In this document: in pieces, positions 29,400 to 38,288 of the stretch
Layout: every line of letters starts with the position of its first letter
Position numbering within the stretch: position 1 is the stretch's first letter
NCBI GenBank assembly: GCA_023150475.1
Contig: JAKLKU010000011.1
Span: forward strand, 1 to 64,000
Length of the DNA stretch: 64,000 nucleotides
From: Planctomycetota bacterium
GTDB taxonomy: Bacteria > Planctomycetota > UBA1135 > GCA-002686595
Reading direction: 5' to 3'
Program-made: the position numbers and the translations under genes
The notes under the pieces: model-generated
Database searches by the model: none
What the model saw: the letters and a program-made list of their open reading frames with translations, nothing else
What the model was told of the DNA's origin: nothing

Positions 29400-32360
29400 G
29401 TGACTAGAAGTGCGCGCGTACTGATCGAGGATTGGCTGCCGGTCGATGTGATCGGAGCAGAGTCCATGCGCGAGCGTGGAGCGTCGAGCGCGCTGCCACC
29501 CAACTACTTTCTTCACGTGTGGTGGGCGCGGCGACCCTTGCTCACGAGCCGCGCCGCGATCCTGGCAAGTGTGCTGCCGACGTGGAGTGAGAGCTGGCCT
29601 CCGAAGCTGCGAGAGAAGTTCCCCACGAGAGAGAGCTACCACGCTTGGTACTGCAAGCTCTGTGGCATCTTCGGCGACCCAGTGGCCGGACGGCGCTTGC
29701 TCCAGTGGGCAAGATCGACAGGGAAGATGATTCCGAACCCGTACACGCACAAGCGCGCGTTCGGTGTTGGTCCAGGCGACGAGTTTCTGGAAACTCTTGG
29801 CGATCTTCTTGAGATTGTGTGGGGGCGTCGGACTGTTCGTGTCCTGGACCCGTTCTCAGGTGGCGGATCAATTCCGTTTGAATCGCTCCGGTATGGTTTC
29901 GAGACTGTCGCAAACGAACTGAATCCGGTTGCGAGTGTCGTGCTCAAGGCCACGATCGACTACCCGTTCCGCTTCGGGCCTTCGCTTGCTCAAGACATCG
30001 ACAAGTACGGCCAACAACTGGCCAAGAGAGTCCAGGAACGGCTGAAGCCGTTTTACTCAAATATCGACGCAGACTCACCCGATTCGGTCGGGGCTGCATA
30101 CCTGTGGGCGCGAACGGTTCGCTGCCCCTACTCTGGCAAGAACATTCCGCTCTCTCCGAACTGGTGGATCGAGAAGGGAAGCACACCGCTCGCGGTGCGT
30201 CCAGTCTTCGCGCCAAACGCTCCCGACGCGACGTTCGAGATTCTCCGTGGGACAGCGATCGCTGGGTTCAATCCTGACCAGGGAACCGTGAAGCGCGGCG
30301 ATGCGGTCTCTCCGTGGGCGCAGAACCAGCCCGTGGACGGGGACTACATCAAATCCGAGGCTAAAGCCGGAAGACTGGGACACCAACTCTATGCCATCGG
30401 CATAAAGCGTCGCGGGGGCTTTGACTTCCGCGCGCCGAAGGCTGGAGACAGCGCCGCGATGGATCGCGCGCTAGAGGAGTTGAAGCGGCGGCTTCCCGAC
30501 TGGGAGGCGCGAGGAATGGTCCCGCGCGAACCCTATCCCAGCCAGAGCAACGACCTTCGCCCACTCCACTACGGTATGCCAACCTGGGGCGATTTCTTCT
30601 CGCCTCGCCAACTGCTCGCGCTCTGCACCTACCTCGACGAGTTCAGCGTGACGCGCGCGCAGATACTTGAAGAGCACGACCGCCAGCGAGCAATTGCCAT
30701 CGCGACGTACTTGGCGTTCGTCCTCGACAAGTGTGCAGATCGCAACTCGTACATGGTCCGATGGATTCCTCAGCGCGGGGTGCTTGCGAATACGTTTGAC
30801 CGGCATGACTTCAGCTTCAAGTGGAGCTTCGGCGAGTTCGATGCCTCGCGGAACATGGTGACATGGGCGCTGGAGCAGGTTGTGGATGCCTACAAGGGGA
30901 TCGCTGGCCTTGCCGGATCTGAGCATCGCATGTTCGGCAGAGGCCCCAGTCAGATTCCCGTCTCGATTGCCAAGGGGTCCGCATCGAGCCTTGCAACTGT
31001 CGCTGATCGCTCCATTCACCACGTCTGCACTGACCCGCCCTACGAAGCGAACGTGATGTATGCGGAGTGCTCTGACTTCTTCTACGTCTGGATGAAGCGG
31101 ACGCTTGGAGACCTCTATCCCGAGTTCTTCACAGAGGAGCTTACAAACAAGGATGACGAGGCAGTGGCCAACGCTGCTCGGTTCGCGGGGATGGGGCGCA
31201 AGAAGGCACAACTCGCCCTAGCGGACTACGAGCGGAAGATGGCGGCGGCGTTCCGCGAAATGCACCGCGTGCTCACCGATGACGGTGTGCTTACGGTCAT
31301 GTTCACACACAAGAAGGTCGAGGCGTGGGACACGCTCGCGACTTCGCTCATCGGCGCAGGTTTCGCAATCCACTCTTCTTGGCCCGTGAAGACTGAGTTC
31401 GCGCACAGCCTTCACGTTGCGAAGAAAAACTCTGCGGAAAGCACCATCCTGCTCACCTGCCGCAAACGCGAACCGCGCTCGGAGCCGGTGTGGTGGGACG
31501 ACATCAAGGGCAACGTGCGCCGCGCTGCTCGCGAGAAGGCGGAGGAGTTCGAGCGCCAGGGCATCCGTGGCGTGGACCTCTACATCGCGACCTTCGGACC
31601 GACGCTCGCGATCCTTTCCGAGAACTGGCCGGTGCTCACAAGTGAGGTCGATGAGCGCACGGGCGAACCGAAGCCGCTACGCCCCGAGATCGCGCTCGAC
31701 CTCGCGCGCGAGGAAGTCGTCGCGTTGCGGAAGCAGGGCCTGCTCCTCGGCCGCTCGGTGACGTTCGATCCGTTCACCGACTGGTACTTGATGGCGTGGG
31801 ACGCCTTCATGGCGCAGGAGTTCCCCGGTGACGAAGCGCGCAAGCTCGCGCTGGCGCTCGGCCTCGACCTGGAGAAGCAGGTCATCGCCGAGAAGAAGCT
31901 CGTCTCGAAGAAGGGCAAGACGGTCACGCTCCAGCAACCGAGCGCTCGCCGCAAGCGCGGCATGGTCGATCCCGATCAGCGCACGTTCACGCACTGGATC
32001 GACGCCGCGCACACCGCGATGCTCCTCTACAAGGAGGACGGCTCGCAGGCGTGCCAGCACTTCCTGCGCGAGACCGGCCTCCAGAACGACAGCACCTTCA
32101 AGGCCCTGATCCAAGCGCTGCTACAGGCAATCCCCCGCACGAAGCAGAAGGGCAATTTCGCCCGCCCCGAAGCCGAGGTCCTCGACGCGATGCGCCTCGC
32201 ATTCTTCGACGACCTGCCTGTGCCGCCGGACGAGGAGGTCGAGATCAAGACGCTCCAGGGCGACCTGTTCGACGGCGCGTCGGTCGCCGCCGAGAAGCCG
32301 GACGCCGAAGACATCGAGGACGAGGACGAACCCGACGAAGACGAGGAGGACAACGAATGA
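29400..32360 (+). CDS. DUF1156 DNA methyltransferase (COG1743-like)
   Basis: A 986-aa amino-methyltransferase. The N-terminal DUF1156 segment (LIEDWLPVDVIGAESMRERG...WWARRPL) is followed by SAM motif I DPFSGGGSIP (150-159) and catalytic motif IV DPPY (545-548), then VMYAECSDFFYVW. DPPY indicates N6-adenine or N4-cytosine methylation. The C-terminus is highly acidic. The target sequence is unknown. GTG 29400 begins the conserved domain. The part up to about 31450 has visibly lower third-position GC than the rest, so the gene looks mosaic. It would mark self DNA for the ATPase/helicase partners. Confidence 0.88.
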   Translation: MTRSARVLIEDWLPVDVIGAESMRERGASSALPPNYFLHVWWARRPLLTSRAAILASVLPTWSESWPPKLREKFPTRESYHAWYCKLCGIFGDPVAGRRLLQWARSTGKMIPNPYTHKRAFGVGPGDEFLETLGDLLEIVWGRRTVRVLDPFSGGGSIPFESLRYGFETVANELNPVASVVLKATIDYPFRFGPSLAQDIDKYGQQLAKRVQERLKPFYSNIDADSPDSVGAAYLWARTVRCPYSGKNIPLSPNWWIEKGSTPLAVRPVFAPNAPDATFEILRGTAIAGFNPDQGTVKRGDAVSPWAQNQPVDGDYIKSEAKAGRLGHQLYAIGIKRRGGFDFRAPKAGDSAAMDRALEELKRRLPDWEARGMVPREPYPSQSNDLRPLHYGMPTWGDFFSPRQLLALCTYLDEFSVTRAQILEEHDRQRAIAIATYLAFVLDKCADRNSYMVRWIPQRGVLANTFDRHDFSFKWSFGEFDASRNMVTWALEQVVDAYKGIAGLAGSEHRMFGRGPSQIPVSIAKGSASSLATVADRSIHHVCTDPPYEANVMYAECSDFFYVWMKRTLGDLYPEFFTEELTNKDDEAVANAARFAGMGRKKAQLALADYERKMAAAFREMHRVLTDDGVLTVMFTHKKVEAWDTLATSLIGAGFAIHSSWPVKTEFAHSLHVAKKNSAESTILLTCRKREPRSEPVWWDDIKGNVRRAAREKAEEFERQGIRGVDLYIATFGPTLAILSENWPVLTSEVDERTGEPKPLRPEIALDLAREEVVALRKQGLLLGRSVTFDPFTDWYLMAWDAFMAQEFPGDEARKLALALGLDLEKQVIAEKKLVSKKGKTVTLQQPSARRKRGMVDPDQRTFTHWIDAAHTAMLLYKEDGSQACQHFLRETGLQNDSTFKALIQALLQAIPRTKQKGNFARPEAEVLDAMRLAFFDDLPVPPDEEVEIKTLQGDLFDGASVAAEKPDAEDIEDEDEPDEDEEDNE

Positions 32361-33127
32361 GCCCCCCGAACCCGCATCCCTCCTTCAAGAACCCGACGAT
32401 CGCGGAAGCGCTCTGCGAGCTGCACTTCGAGCTGCCCGAGGGCAAGCCCTGGGATGCGTCGTGGCACGGTGCTCTCTTCAAGAACGCCGGAGACGACTAC
32501 CCCAAGCAGGAGCCGAACGAGATCGTGGAGGTCGGCGTTGGCATCGGCCCCGATGGCTTCGTGCAGGGGCTGCGCCGGACTGGCTTGCGTACGATCTACC
32601 CTCACAAGGATCGGAAGCAGCTCTTCCAGCTCTCGGAGACCACCTTCACCGTCAACGAACTCCCTCCGTACCCGACGTGGGCGGTCTTCGTGCAGGACAT
32701 CCGTCGCGGTTGGGAGCTGCTCGCCAAGACGATCGGACCCTCCGGCCTCGGGCGGATCGGCCTGCGCTACATCAACCGCATTCCGCGCGCCGACATTGCC
32801 TCGCCGCTTTCGGTCTGGATCGCCGAGAACGAGTACGTGCCTCGCAAGATGCTGGAGTCACGCGAGCGCTTCTTCTCCCGTACGCAGCTCCCCCTGGCGG
32901 ACGATCTCCGGCTCGTCGTCACGCTGGCGGACCTGGAGGAGGAGAACGGAGGACGCAGCATCCAGCTCGACATCGACGCGATCGTCGTCAAGAAGATCGG
33001 GCCGAGCTGGCAAGCGATCGAGCCGCACGTCGAAGGGCTTCACGAAGCCGTGTACCGAGTGTTCGAGAGTTGCATGACCGCCTCGCTGCGCTCACACCTG
33101 GAGGGTCAACATGCCGCCCATCGCTGA
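32357..33127 (+). CDS. TIGR04255-family protein
   Basis: A 256-aa protein whose opening (FKNPTIAEALCELHFEL) and later blocks (LFQLSETTFTVNELPPYP, GLGRIGLRYINRI, LDIDAIV, LHEAVYRVFESCMT) match the TIGR04255 family as I know it. The family is sporadic and of unknown function, and often lies beside defence or toxin-antitoxin genes. It overlaps the methylase by ATGA. No catalytic motif is evident. Being translated between the methylase and the toxin pair, it could be a sensor or a regulatory subunit. Confidence 0.75.
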   Translation: MSPPNPHPSFKNPTIAEALCELHFELPEGKPWDASWHGALFKNAGDDYPKQEPNEIVEVGVGIGPDGFVQGLRRTGLRTIYPHKDRKQLFQLSETTFTVNELPPYPTWAVFVQDIRRGWELLAKTIGPSGLGRIGLRYINRIPRADIASPLSVWIAENEYVPRKMLESRERFFSRTQLPLADDLRLVVTLADLEEENGGRSIQLDIDAIVVKKIGPSWQAIEPHVEGLHEAVYRVFESCMTASLRSHLEGQHAAHR

Positions 33128-33461
33128 GCTAGACACGGTGTCTAGCGTGACCCGCTGGCCGCTACGCGGTCAGGTTCTGACCTTTGCGTTCGTGGGCGTG
33201 CTCGGGACGAACACCGTCGCGCGTGACCACAACGAGAACAAGCTCGCTGACCAGCTCACCGAGGACTCCAAGACCAGCCAGCTCCCTCCAACGAGGTTCG
33301 TCGCTTTCACCGAACACACTCTGACGGCACAACACCGCAAGAACCTAGCGCTCGCTGCACTCGTTCAGTCCTGGCTCGACGACGAGGACAGCAACGACGC
33401 TGAGGTAGGACCCGAACTCGATCGCATCCTGCGCGAGAACCCCCTTCGTCTTCGCGAGTGA
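33111..33461 (+). CDS. Putative antitoxin of the embedded PIN toxin
   Basis: A 116-aa frame ending 3 bases before the PIN gene. The last 45 residues (HRKNLALAALVQSWLDDEDSNDAEVGPELDRIL) are acidic and helical, as in small antitoxins paired with PIN toxins. A 13-bp palindrome lies in its first codons (33131-33143), so the true start may be further downstream and the palindrome intergenic. The start at 33111 overlaps the TIGR04255 stop. Antitoxin function is inferred from position and composition. Confidence 0.6.
   Translation: MPPIAELDTVSSVTRWPLRGQVLTFAFVGVLGTNTVARDHNENKLADQLTEDSKTSQLPPTRFVAFTEHTLTAQHRKNLALAALVQSWLDDEDSNDAEVGPELDRILRENPLRLRE
33131..33143. repeat. 13-bp palindrome copy 5 (AGACACGGTGTCT)
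   Basis: The most extended copy: GCTAGACAC / GTGTCTAGC arms (33128-33146) around one G. It lies between the TIGR04255 stop and the body of the antitoxin. Confidence 0.85.
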
Positions 33462-33464
33462 CCA

Positions 33465-33932
33465 ATGCTGCTCGTGCTCGACTCAATGATCGTGAGCGCG
33501 GTGTGCACTCCCAAGACACCTGATCACAAACGAATCGCTCAGTGGTTCCGAGACCTTCTGAGCCAGAGCGGTTCATCGGTGGCGATCGTGCTGCCGGAGG
33601 TCGTTGACTACGAAGTGCGCCGAGGGCTGCTCTTCGTCGCCAAGCGCAGCGGGGTGGTCACCACGAAGGCGCTCTCGAAACTCGACGCGCTCGGCGCGAG
33701 CTGCAAGTACCTCCCGCTCAGCTCGCCGACCATGAAGCGAGCCGCTGACTTGTGGGCGGATGCTCAAGTCCGAGGGCGTCCGACTGGAGGCCCTGACACC
33801 TTCGACGGTGATCCGATCCTGGCGGCGCAAGCCTTGGAAGTTGGCGGCACGGTCGTCACCGAGAACGTTCGCCACCTCGCTCAGTTCGTGGCTGTGAGGC
33901 AGTGGAGCGCCATCGACCCCAAGGCCCCGTGA
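33465..33932 (+). CDS. PIN-domain ribonuclease toxin
   Basis: A 155-aa PIN protein. The acidic metal-binding residues are in place: Asp6 (LLVLDSMI), Glu45/Glu50 (LPEVVDYEVRR), and Asp114/Asp116 (FDGDPILAAQAL). Asn134 (VVTENVRHL) is also present. Members cleave RNA, as in VapC toxins. The last base of its stop is the first base of the helicase start, so toxin and helicase are translationally coupled. A toxin placed inside a modification/helicase operon could kill cells that lose or fail to express the operon. Confidence 0.82.
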   Translation: MLLVLDSMIVSAVCTPKTPDHKRIAQWFRDLLSQSGSSVAIVLPEVVDYEVRRGLLFVAKRSGVVTTKALSKLDALGASCKYLPLSSPTMKRAADLWADAQVRGRPTGGPDTFDGDPILAAQALEVGGTVVTENVRHLAQFVAVRQWSAIDPKAP

Positions 33933-36900
33933 TGCCCTCGCTCCGCTCGCACCCCTTCCGATTCAGCTACGGTCAAAGAGACGACCGGCTGCACGAGTTC
34001 TACATCCCAGCGCTCGAACGCAGCGTGAGGTACGACCGCAGCGCGGGCTTCTTCTCCAGCGCTGCGCTTGCGATCGCGGCGGCGGGCATCGTGCGACTGA
34101 TCGCCAACGGTGGGCGGATGCGACTGCTCTGCGGCGCGCAGCTCACCAAGGAAGACGTGGAGGCGATCCGGCGCGGCGACGATCTCAAGGGTCGTGTCGG
34201 CGCGGCGATGCAGGGATGCCTCGGCGATCCGAAAGACGGCTCGCTGCGCGCGCGACTCGAAGCGCTCGCCTGGATGGTCGCGAACGATCGGCTCGTGATC
34301 CGCGTCGTGCTGCCGCGCGGCAAGGACGGACACCCGCTCGCCGCCGCTGACGCGCACGACTACTACCACCCGAAGGAAGGCGTCTTCGCCGACGACCAGG
34401 GCAACCGGCTCGGATTCAGCGGAAGCAGCAACGAGTCCATACAGGGCTGGCAGAACAACTACGAGACGTTCATGACGCACGCCTCGTGGGAGCGGCAGGA
34501 GGGCGGCGACACCGTCGGTCCCGGCGGCCCGTACCTGCGCGTGATCGAGCAGCGCTTCGAGGAGCTGTGGGAAGGCAAGAACGACTCGTGGATCGCGATG
34601 GAGATCCCCGAAGCCGCACGCCGACGGCTGCTCGAATTCCGACCGGCGAACATGCCGGAGCGCGACGCGCTGGAGGAGCCGGAGGAGGACGTGCCGCTCG
34701 TGCCGGTCCAGCCGCCGAAGGATGCCGCCGCCGCGCAACGCGAGCGCCTCGTGTTCCGCTTCCTGCGCGAGGCTCCGTTTCTTCCGAGCGCGGATCGCAT
34801 CGGCATCGACACGAGCACGATCAAGCCGTGGCCGCATCAACTCCGGGTCGTGCGTGAGTGCACGGCTCGATACCCCGAGAACTTCCTCTTCTGCGACGAA
34901 GTAGGGCTGGGCAAAACGATCGAGGCCGGTCTGGCCGTGCGACAGCTCGTCATCTCGGGCAAGGTGAAGCGCGCGCTGATCCTCGTGCCGCGCAGCGTGC
35001 TCAAGCAGTGGCAGGAGGAGCTGTACGAGAAGTTCGTGCTCAACGTCCCGCGCTACGAGGACGGCGGCGTCTTCGACGTGTTCGATCGCGCGATCCAGGT
35101 GTCCGGGACCACGCCGTGGAAGGCGTGCCCGATCCTGCTCGCGTCGAGCCAGCTCGCGAAGCGCCGCGACCGACAGGCCGAGGTCATCGACGGCGGGCCG
35201 TGGGACCTGATCATCGTGGACGAAGCGCACCACGCGCGTCGGAAGGACTTCCTCTCCGGGCAGTACAGGCCGAACCGACTCTTGGAGTTGCTCACCGGGT
35301 CCGACGGTCGTCCCGGACTGCGCTCGCAGACACAGTGTCTGTACCTGCTCACCGCTACGCCGATGCAGGTCGATCCCGTCGAGGTGTGGGATCTCTTGCG
35401 CGTGCTCGGCATGGGCGGACGCTGGGGCGCGCGCGAGGACAACTTCCTGAGCTTCTTCCAGGAGCTGCGCAAGCCGTTCGAGACTCGCGACTGGCCGTTC
35501 CTGATCGGCATGGTCAACGACTACCGACGCGCGGGCGGCCGGTGGGACGAGAACTTCTGCAAGCACGCGGAGGACAAGCTCGGCCTCGTCGAGTGGGAGC
35601 GAGTGAAGGCCGTCTTCGACACGCCCGGTGCCGCCGCGCACGTGTCGCGGCTCGACACAGGAAGCCGCGCGTACCTGGAGGAGATGGTCAAGCGCCACAC
35701 GCCGCTGCGCTCCTTCCTGTGGCGCAACACACGACGCTTGCTTCGCCAGTACCGCGAGAAGGGGCTGCTCAAGGAGAACGTGCCGGACCGCGATCCGCGC
35801 AACGAATGGATTCCGCTGAACCCCGCCGACGAGCGGCAGCTCTACGAGCGGATCGAGGAGTACATCACCGCGCACTACCAGAAGTACGAGGCCGAGCGGA
35901 AGGGCCTCGGCTTCGTGATGACGGTTTACCGCAGGCGGCTGACCAGCTCGTTCTTCGCGATCCGAAAGAGCTTGGAGCGGAGGCGGGACTTCCTGCGCGG
36001 CATGGCGATCGCAAACGGCGGCTTCACCGAGGACGACCTCGAACAGGCAGAGCTGGACTTCGACGTAGACGAGTCGATCACGCCCGAGGATCTCAAGCCG
36101 TTCCTCGGCGAGCTGGCGTACATCGACGACTTCCTGCACGACCTCGGGATGCTGACGACGGACAGCAAGCTGGAGCAACTTCGCTCGGACCTCGTCTCGA
36201 TCTTCAAGCAGCGCGAGACGGTGATCGTGTTTACTCAGTACACGGACACGATGGACTACCTCCGGGATCAGCTCCGGCAGGTGTACGGCGATCAGGTCGC
36301 GTGCTACTCGGGGCGCGGCGGCGAGGTGTGGGACCAAGTCGCCTGGGTGCCGCGCACGAAGGAGCACATCAAGGACAAGTTCCGCCAGGGCGAGGAGATC
36401 AAGATCCTGCTCTGCACCGAGTCTGCGAGCGAGGGCTTGAACCTCCAGACGTGCGGCGTGCTGATCAACTTCGACTTGCCATGGAACCCGATGCGTGTCG
36501 AGCAACGCATCGGTCGCATCGACCGTATCGGGCAGAAGTACTCGCGCGTGTGGATTCGGAACTACTTCTACGAGGACACCGTCGAGGCGCTCATCTACCA
36601 GCGGCTCGGCGACCGCATCGAGTGGTTCGAGGATGTCGTCGGCGAACTCCAGCCGATCCTTCACCGCGTCGGCCGTGCGATCGAGCAGGTTGCGATGCTG
36701 CCTGCCGAGGAGCGCGCTCGCCGACTCGACGAGCAGGTGCGCGCGCTTCGACTGGAGATCGACCAGAAGAGCGTCGATGCGCTCAACCTGGACGACTACA
36801 CGGAAGCCGAGGCTCAAGCCGAGGACATTGCTCCGCCGCCGGTGACCTTGCAGCAACTCGAACGCGCGGTGGTCGGATCGAAGACGCTCGGCTCGAAGTT

Positions 36901-37738
36901 CACGCCGCACAACCAGATCGCGGGCGCGCACGCCTTGGCCTGGAACGGCGCGAGCGAGACCGTCACGTTCTCGCCCGAGGTGTTCGACGTGCACCCGAAC
37001 TCAGTGAAGCTCCTATCCTACGGCGAGGCGCTGCTCGACGATGTGCTGGCATCGGTCGGAGACCCCGAGCGTGCGAACCACCCCGAGGGGGTCGCGTTGA
37101 TCACGGCGGCATCGCCCGCGCGCGTGAGCGTGTTCGTGCAAGCGACCGCAAGAGGGGCGGACGAGGTCCGCGACCTGGGTGCATTCCAGAAGGTCGTCGA
37201 TGCCCCATCGGCCGAGTGGAACCCCGAGCAAGTCCGGTCCGCCGAGGCCCTCGCTAGACAACGTGTCTACCAAGCCGAGCGACAGCACCAAGAGATCGAC
37301 GCGCATCGCGCGCAGGCCGAACGGCTCGCCCTCGTCGAGGCGGCGCGGTCGATCCTCACGCGGTCCGCCCTGATCGAGATCGCGAAGTCGCGGACGCCCG
37401 AGCTGTTCGAGGACCGCCTGCCGTACGGCTTCGGCGTGGATGCCGTCACCGCGCTCCAGCGCTACGGCATCCCGTACAAGGGTCTGCTCAAGCTCGTCGG
37501 CCAGGACGTTCCCGAGGCGCGCGCGACCGACTCCTACTTCGTGGAGATCCAGGAGATGTCGCGCAACCAGCTCGACCGCCGCTTCGAGGCGCTCAAGCGC
37601 GAGGGCGTGGACGTGCTCAAACGGTTCACGTCCCTTCGGGCGGCATCGACCGGCGGGTCCAGCTCGGACGCCTCAGCATCGACGGCCCTCGTTGCGCACT
37701 GGTTCGCGGCAGGCGGCACGTCGGACCGGAAGTCATGA
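33932..37738 (+). CDS. PLD-like plus SNF2-family helicase fusion protein
   Basis: A 1268-aa protein. The N-terminal 200 residues resemble a phospholipase-D-type nuclease half-site: HPK at 146-148 and GFSGSSNES at 161-169. The SNF2/Swi2 motor follows: Walker A DEVGLGKT (322-329), DEAH (430-433), TATPMQ, then the C-terminal lobe with VFTQYTD, ESASEGLNLQ and RIGRIDRIGQ (859-868). The last 300 residues are helical and unassigned. Such motors translocate on double-stranded DNA, and the PLD part could cut it. With the methylase and ATPase it resembles the chemistry of DISARM but not its gene set. Two 13-bp palindromes lie within the gene. Confidence 0.88.
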   Translation: MPSLRSHPFRFSYGQRDDRLHEFYIPALERSVRYDRSAGFFSSAALAIAAAGIVRLIANGGRMRLLCGAQLTKEDVEAIRRGDDLKGRVGAAMQGCLGDPKDGSLRARLEALAWMVANDRLVIRVVLPRGKDGHPLAAADAHDYYHPKEGVFADDQGNRLGFSGSSNESIQGWQNNYETFMTHASWERQEGGDTVGPGGPYLRVIEQRFEELWEGKNDSWIAMEIPEAARRRLLEFRPANMPERDALEEPEEDVPLVPVQPPKDAAAAQRERLVFRFLREAPFLPSADRIGIDTSTIKPWPHQLRVVRECTARYPENFLFCDEVGLGKTIEAGLAVRQLVISGKVKRALILVPRSVLKQWQEELYEKFVLNVPRYEDGGVFDVFDRAIQVSGTTPWKACPILLASSQLAKRRDRQAEVIDGGPWDLIIVDEAHHARRKDFLSGQYRPNRLLELLTGSDGRPGLRSQTQCLYLLTATPMQVDPVEVWDLLRVLGMGGRWGAREDNFLSFFQELRKPFETRDWPFLIGMVNDYRRAGGRWDENFCKHAEDKLGLVEWERVKAVFDTPGAAAHVSRLDTGSRAYLEEMVKRHTPLRSFLWRNTRRLLRQYREKGLLKENVPDRDPRNEWIPLNPADERQLYERIEEYITAHYQKYEAERKGLGFVMTVYRRRLTSSFFAIRKSLERRRDFLRGMAIANGGFTEDDLEQAELDFDVDESITPEDLKPFLGELAYIDDFLHDLGMLTTDSKLEQLRSDLVSIFKQRETVIVFTQYTDTMDYLRDQLRQVYGDQVACYSGRGGEVWDQVAWVPRTKEHIKDKFRQGEEIKILLCTESASEGLNLQTCGVLINFDLPWNPMRVEQRIGRIDRIGQKYSRVWIRNYFYEDTVEALIYQRLGDRIEWFEDVVGELQPILHRVGRAIEQVAMLPAEERARRLDEQVRALRLEIDQKSVDALNLDDYTEAEAQAEDIAPPPVTLQQLERAVVGSKTLGSKFTPHNQIAGAHALAWNGASETVTFSPEVFDVHPNSVKLLSYGEALLDDVLASVGDPERANHPEGVALITAASPARVSVFVQATARGADEVRDLGAFQKVVDAPSAEWNPEQVRSAEALARQRVYQAERQHQEIDAHRAQAERLALVEAARSILTRSALIEIAKSRTPELFEDRLPYGFGVDAVTALQRYGIPYKGLLKLVGQDVPEARATDSYFVEIQEMSRNQLDRRFEALKREGVDVLKRFTSLRAASTGGSSSDASASTALVAHWFAAGGTSDRKS
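35328..35340. repeat. 13-bp palindrome copy 6 (AGACACAGTGTCT)
   Basis: An exact copy inside the helicase gene, just before the TATPMQ codons. CAGACAC / GTGTCTG arms surround a central A. Confidence 0.8.
37256..37268. repeat. 13-bp palindrome copy 7 (AGACAACGTGTCT)
   Basis: An exact copy in the 3' part of the helicase gene, encoding RQRVY in frame. Confidence 0.85.
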
Positions 37739-37766
37739 GTTAGGAGACACCATCGAGGTCAGATCC

Positions 37767-38147
37767 ATGAAGAACGTCCGATTCTCCCTCCCACTCGTTG
37801 ACGGTGGCTCCATGCCGCTGGAGTTCGAGACGACCAAGGATGTCGTCGTGCACGTAGCTGGCGACGATGTGCGCCCGCCTCCGCGCTGCCTCGTGATCGA
37901 AGCGGAAGCCGAGGATGGTCGAGTGGTCTCGATTACTTTCCCCTACGACCACAGGCAGGAGGCGGCGGTCCGAATCACCGAGCGCGAGGCGGCGACGATG
38001 CCGTACGAGGTCGGCGCGCGACTGCGACACAACGTGACCAACGAACTGGGCACCGTCAGGTCCTGCGAGTTCAATGGCCCCGTGCTCGTGCAGACAGATC
38101 GCGGCGTGTCTGCTCAGTGGAGCCTCGACGAAGTGCGACGCGCATGA
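37767..38147 (+). CDS. Small protein at the end of the defence operon
   Basis: A 126-aa protein 28 bp after the helicase. It looks all-beta: MKNVRFSLPLVDGGSMPLEF, VVVHVAGDDV, RCLVIEAEA, and a final YEVGARLRHNVTNELGTV. It contains no catalytic motif that I can see and no signal peptide. Distance and strand place it in the same transcript. Function unknown; a small DNA- or helicase-binding subunit is one possibility. Confidence 0.65.
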   Translation: MKNVRFSLPLVDGGSMPLEFETTKDVVVHVAGDDVRPPPRCLVIEAEAEDGRVVSITFPYDHRQEAAVRITEREAATMPYEVGARLRHNVTNELGTVRSCEFNGPVLVQTDRGVSAQWSLDEVRRA

Positions 38148-38236
38148 CCCGGCCGCGCCTCGGCCGGAGGCGGGGTCCCGCCGTCGCTGGCCTGCCGTCG
38201 CGCGAACCGGCATCCTGAGCCTCTCAGGCACCCCGT

Positions 38237-38249
38237 AGACAACGTGTCT
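38237..38249. repeat. 13-bp palindrome copy 8 (AGACAACGTGTCT)
   Basis: An exact intergenic copy between the defence operon and the tRNA gene. Confidence 0.85.
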
Positions 38250-38288
38250 GCCAAGCCCGGCGGATCATGCCCGGAGGGGCCGGGTTGG

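Noticed and set aside
33881..36994. Very long reverse-strand open frame opposite the helicase
   Set aside because: It is a by-product of high GC and strict codon bias. The forward strand carries all the helicase motifs.
25626..38147. Naming the large operon DISARM or BREX
   Set aside because: There is no DrmA/DrmB (DUF1998) and no PglZ, BrxC or BrxL. Only the enzyme types overlap with DISARM.
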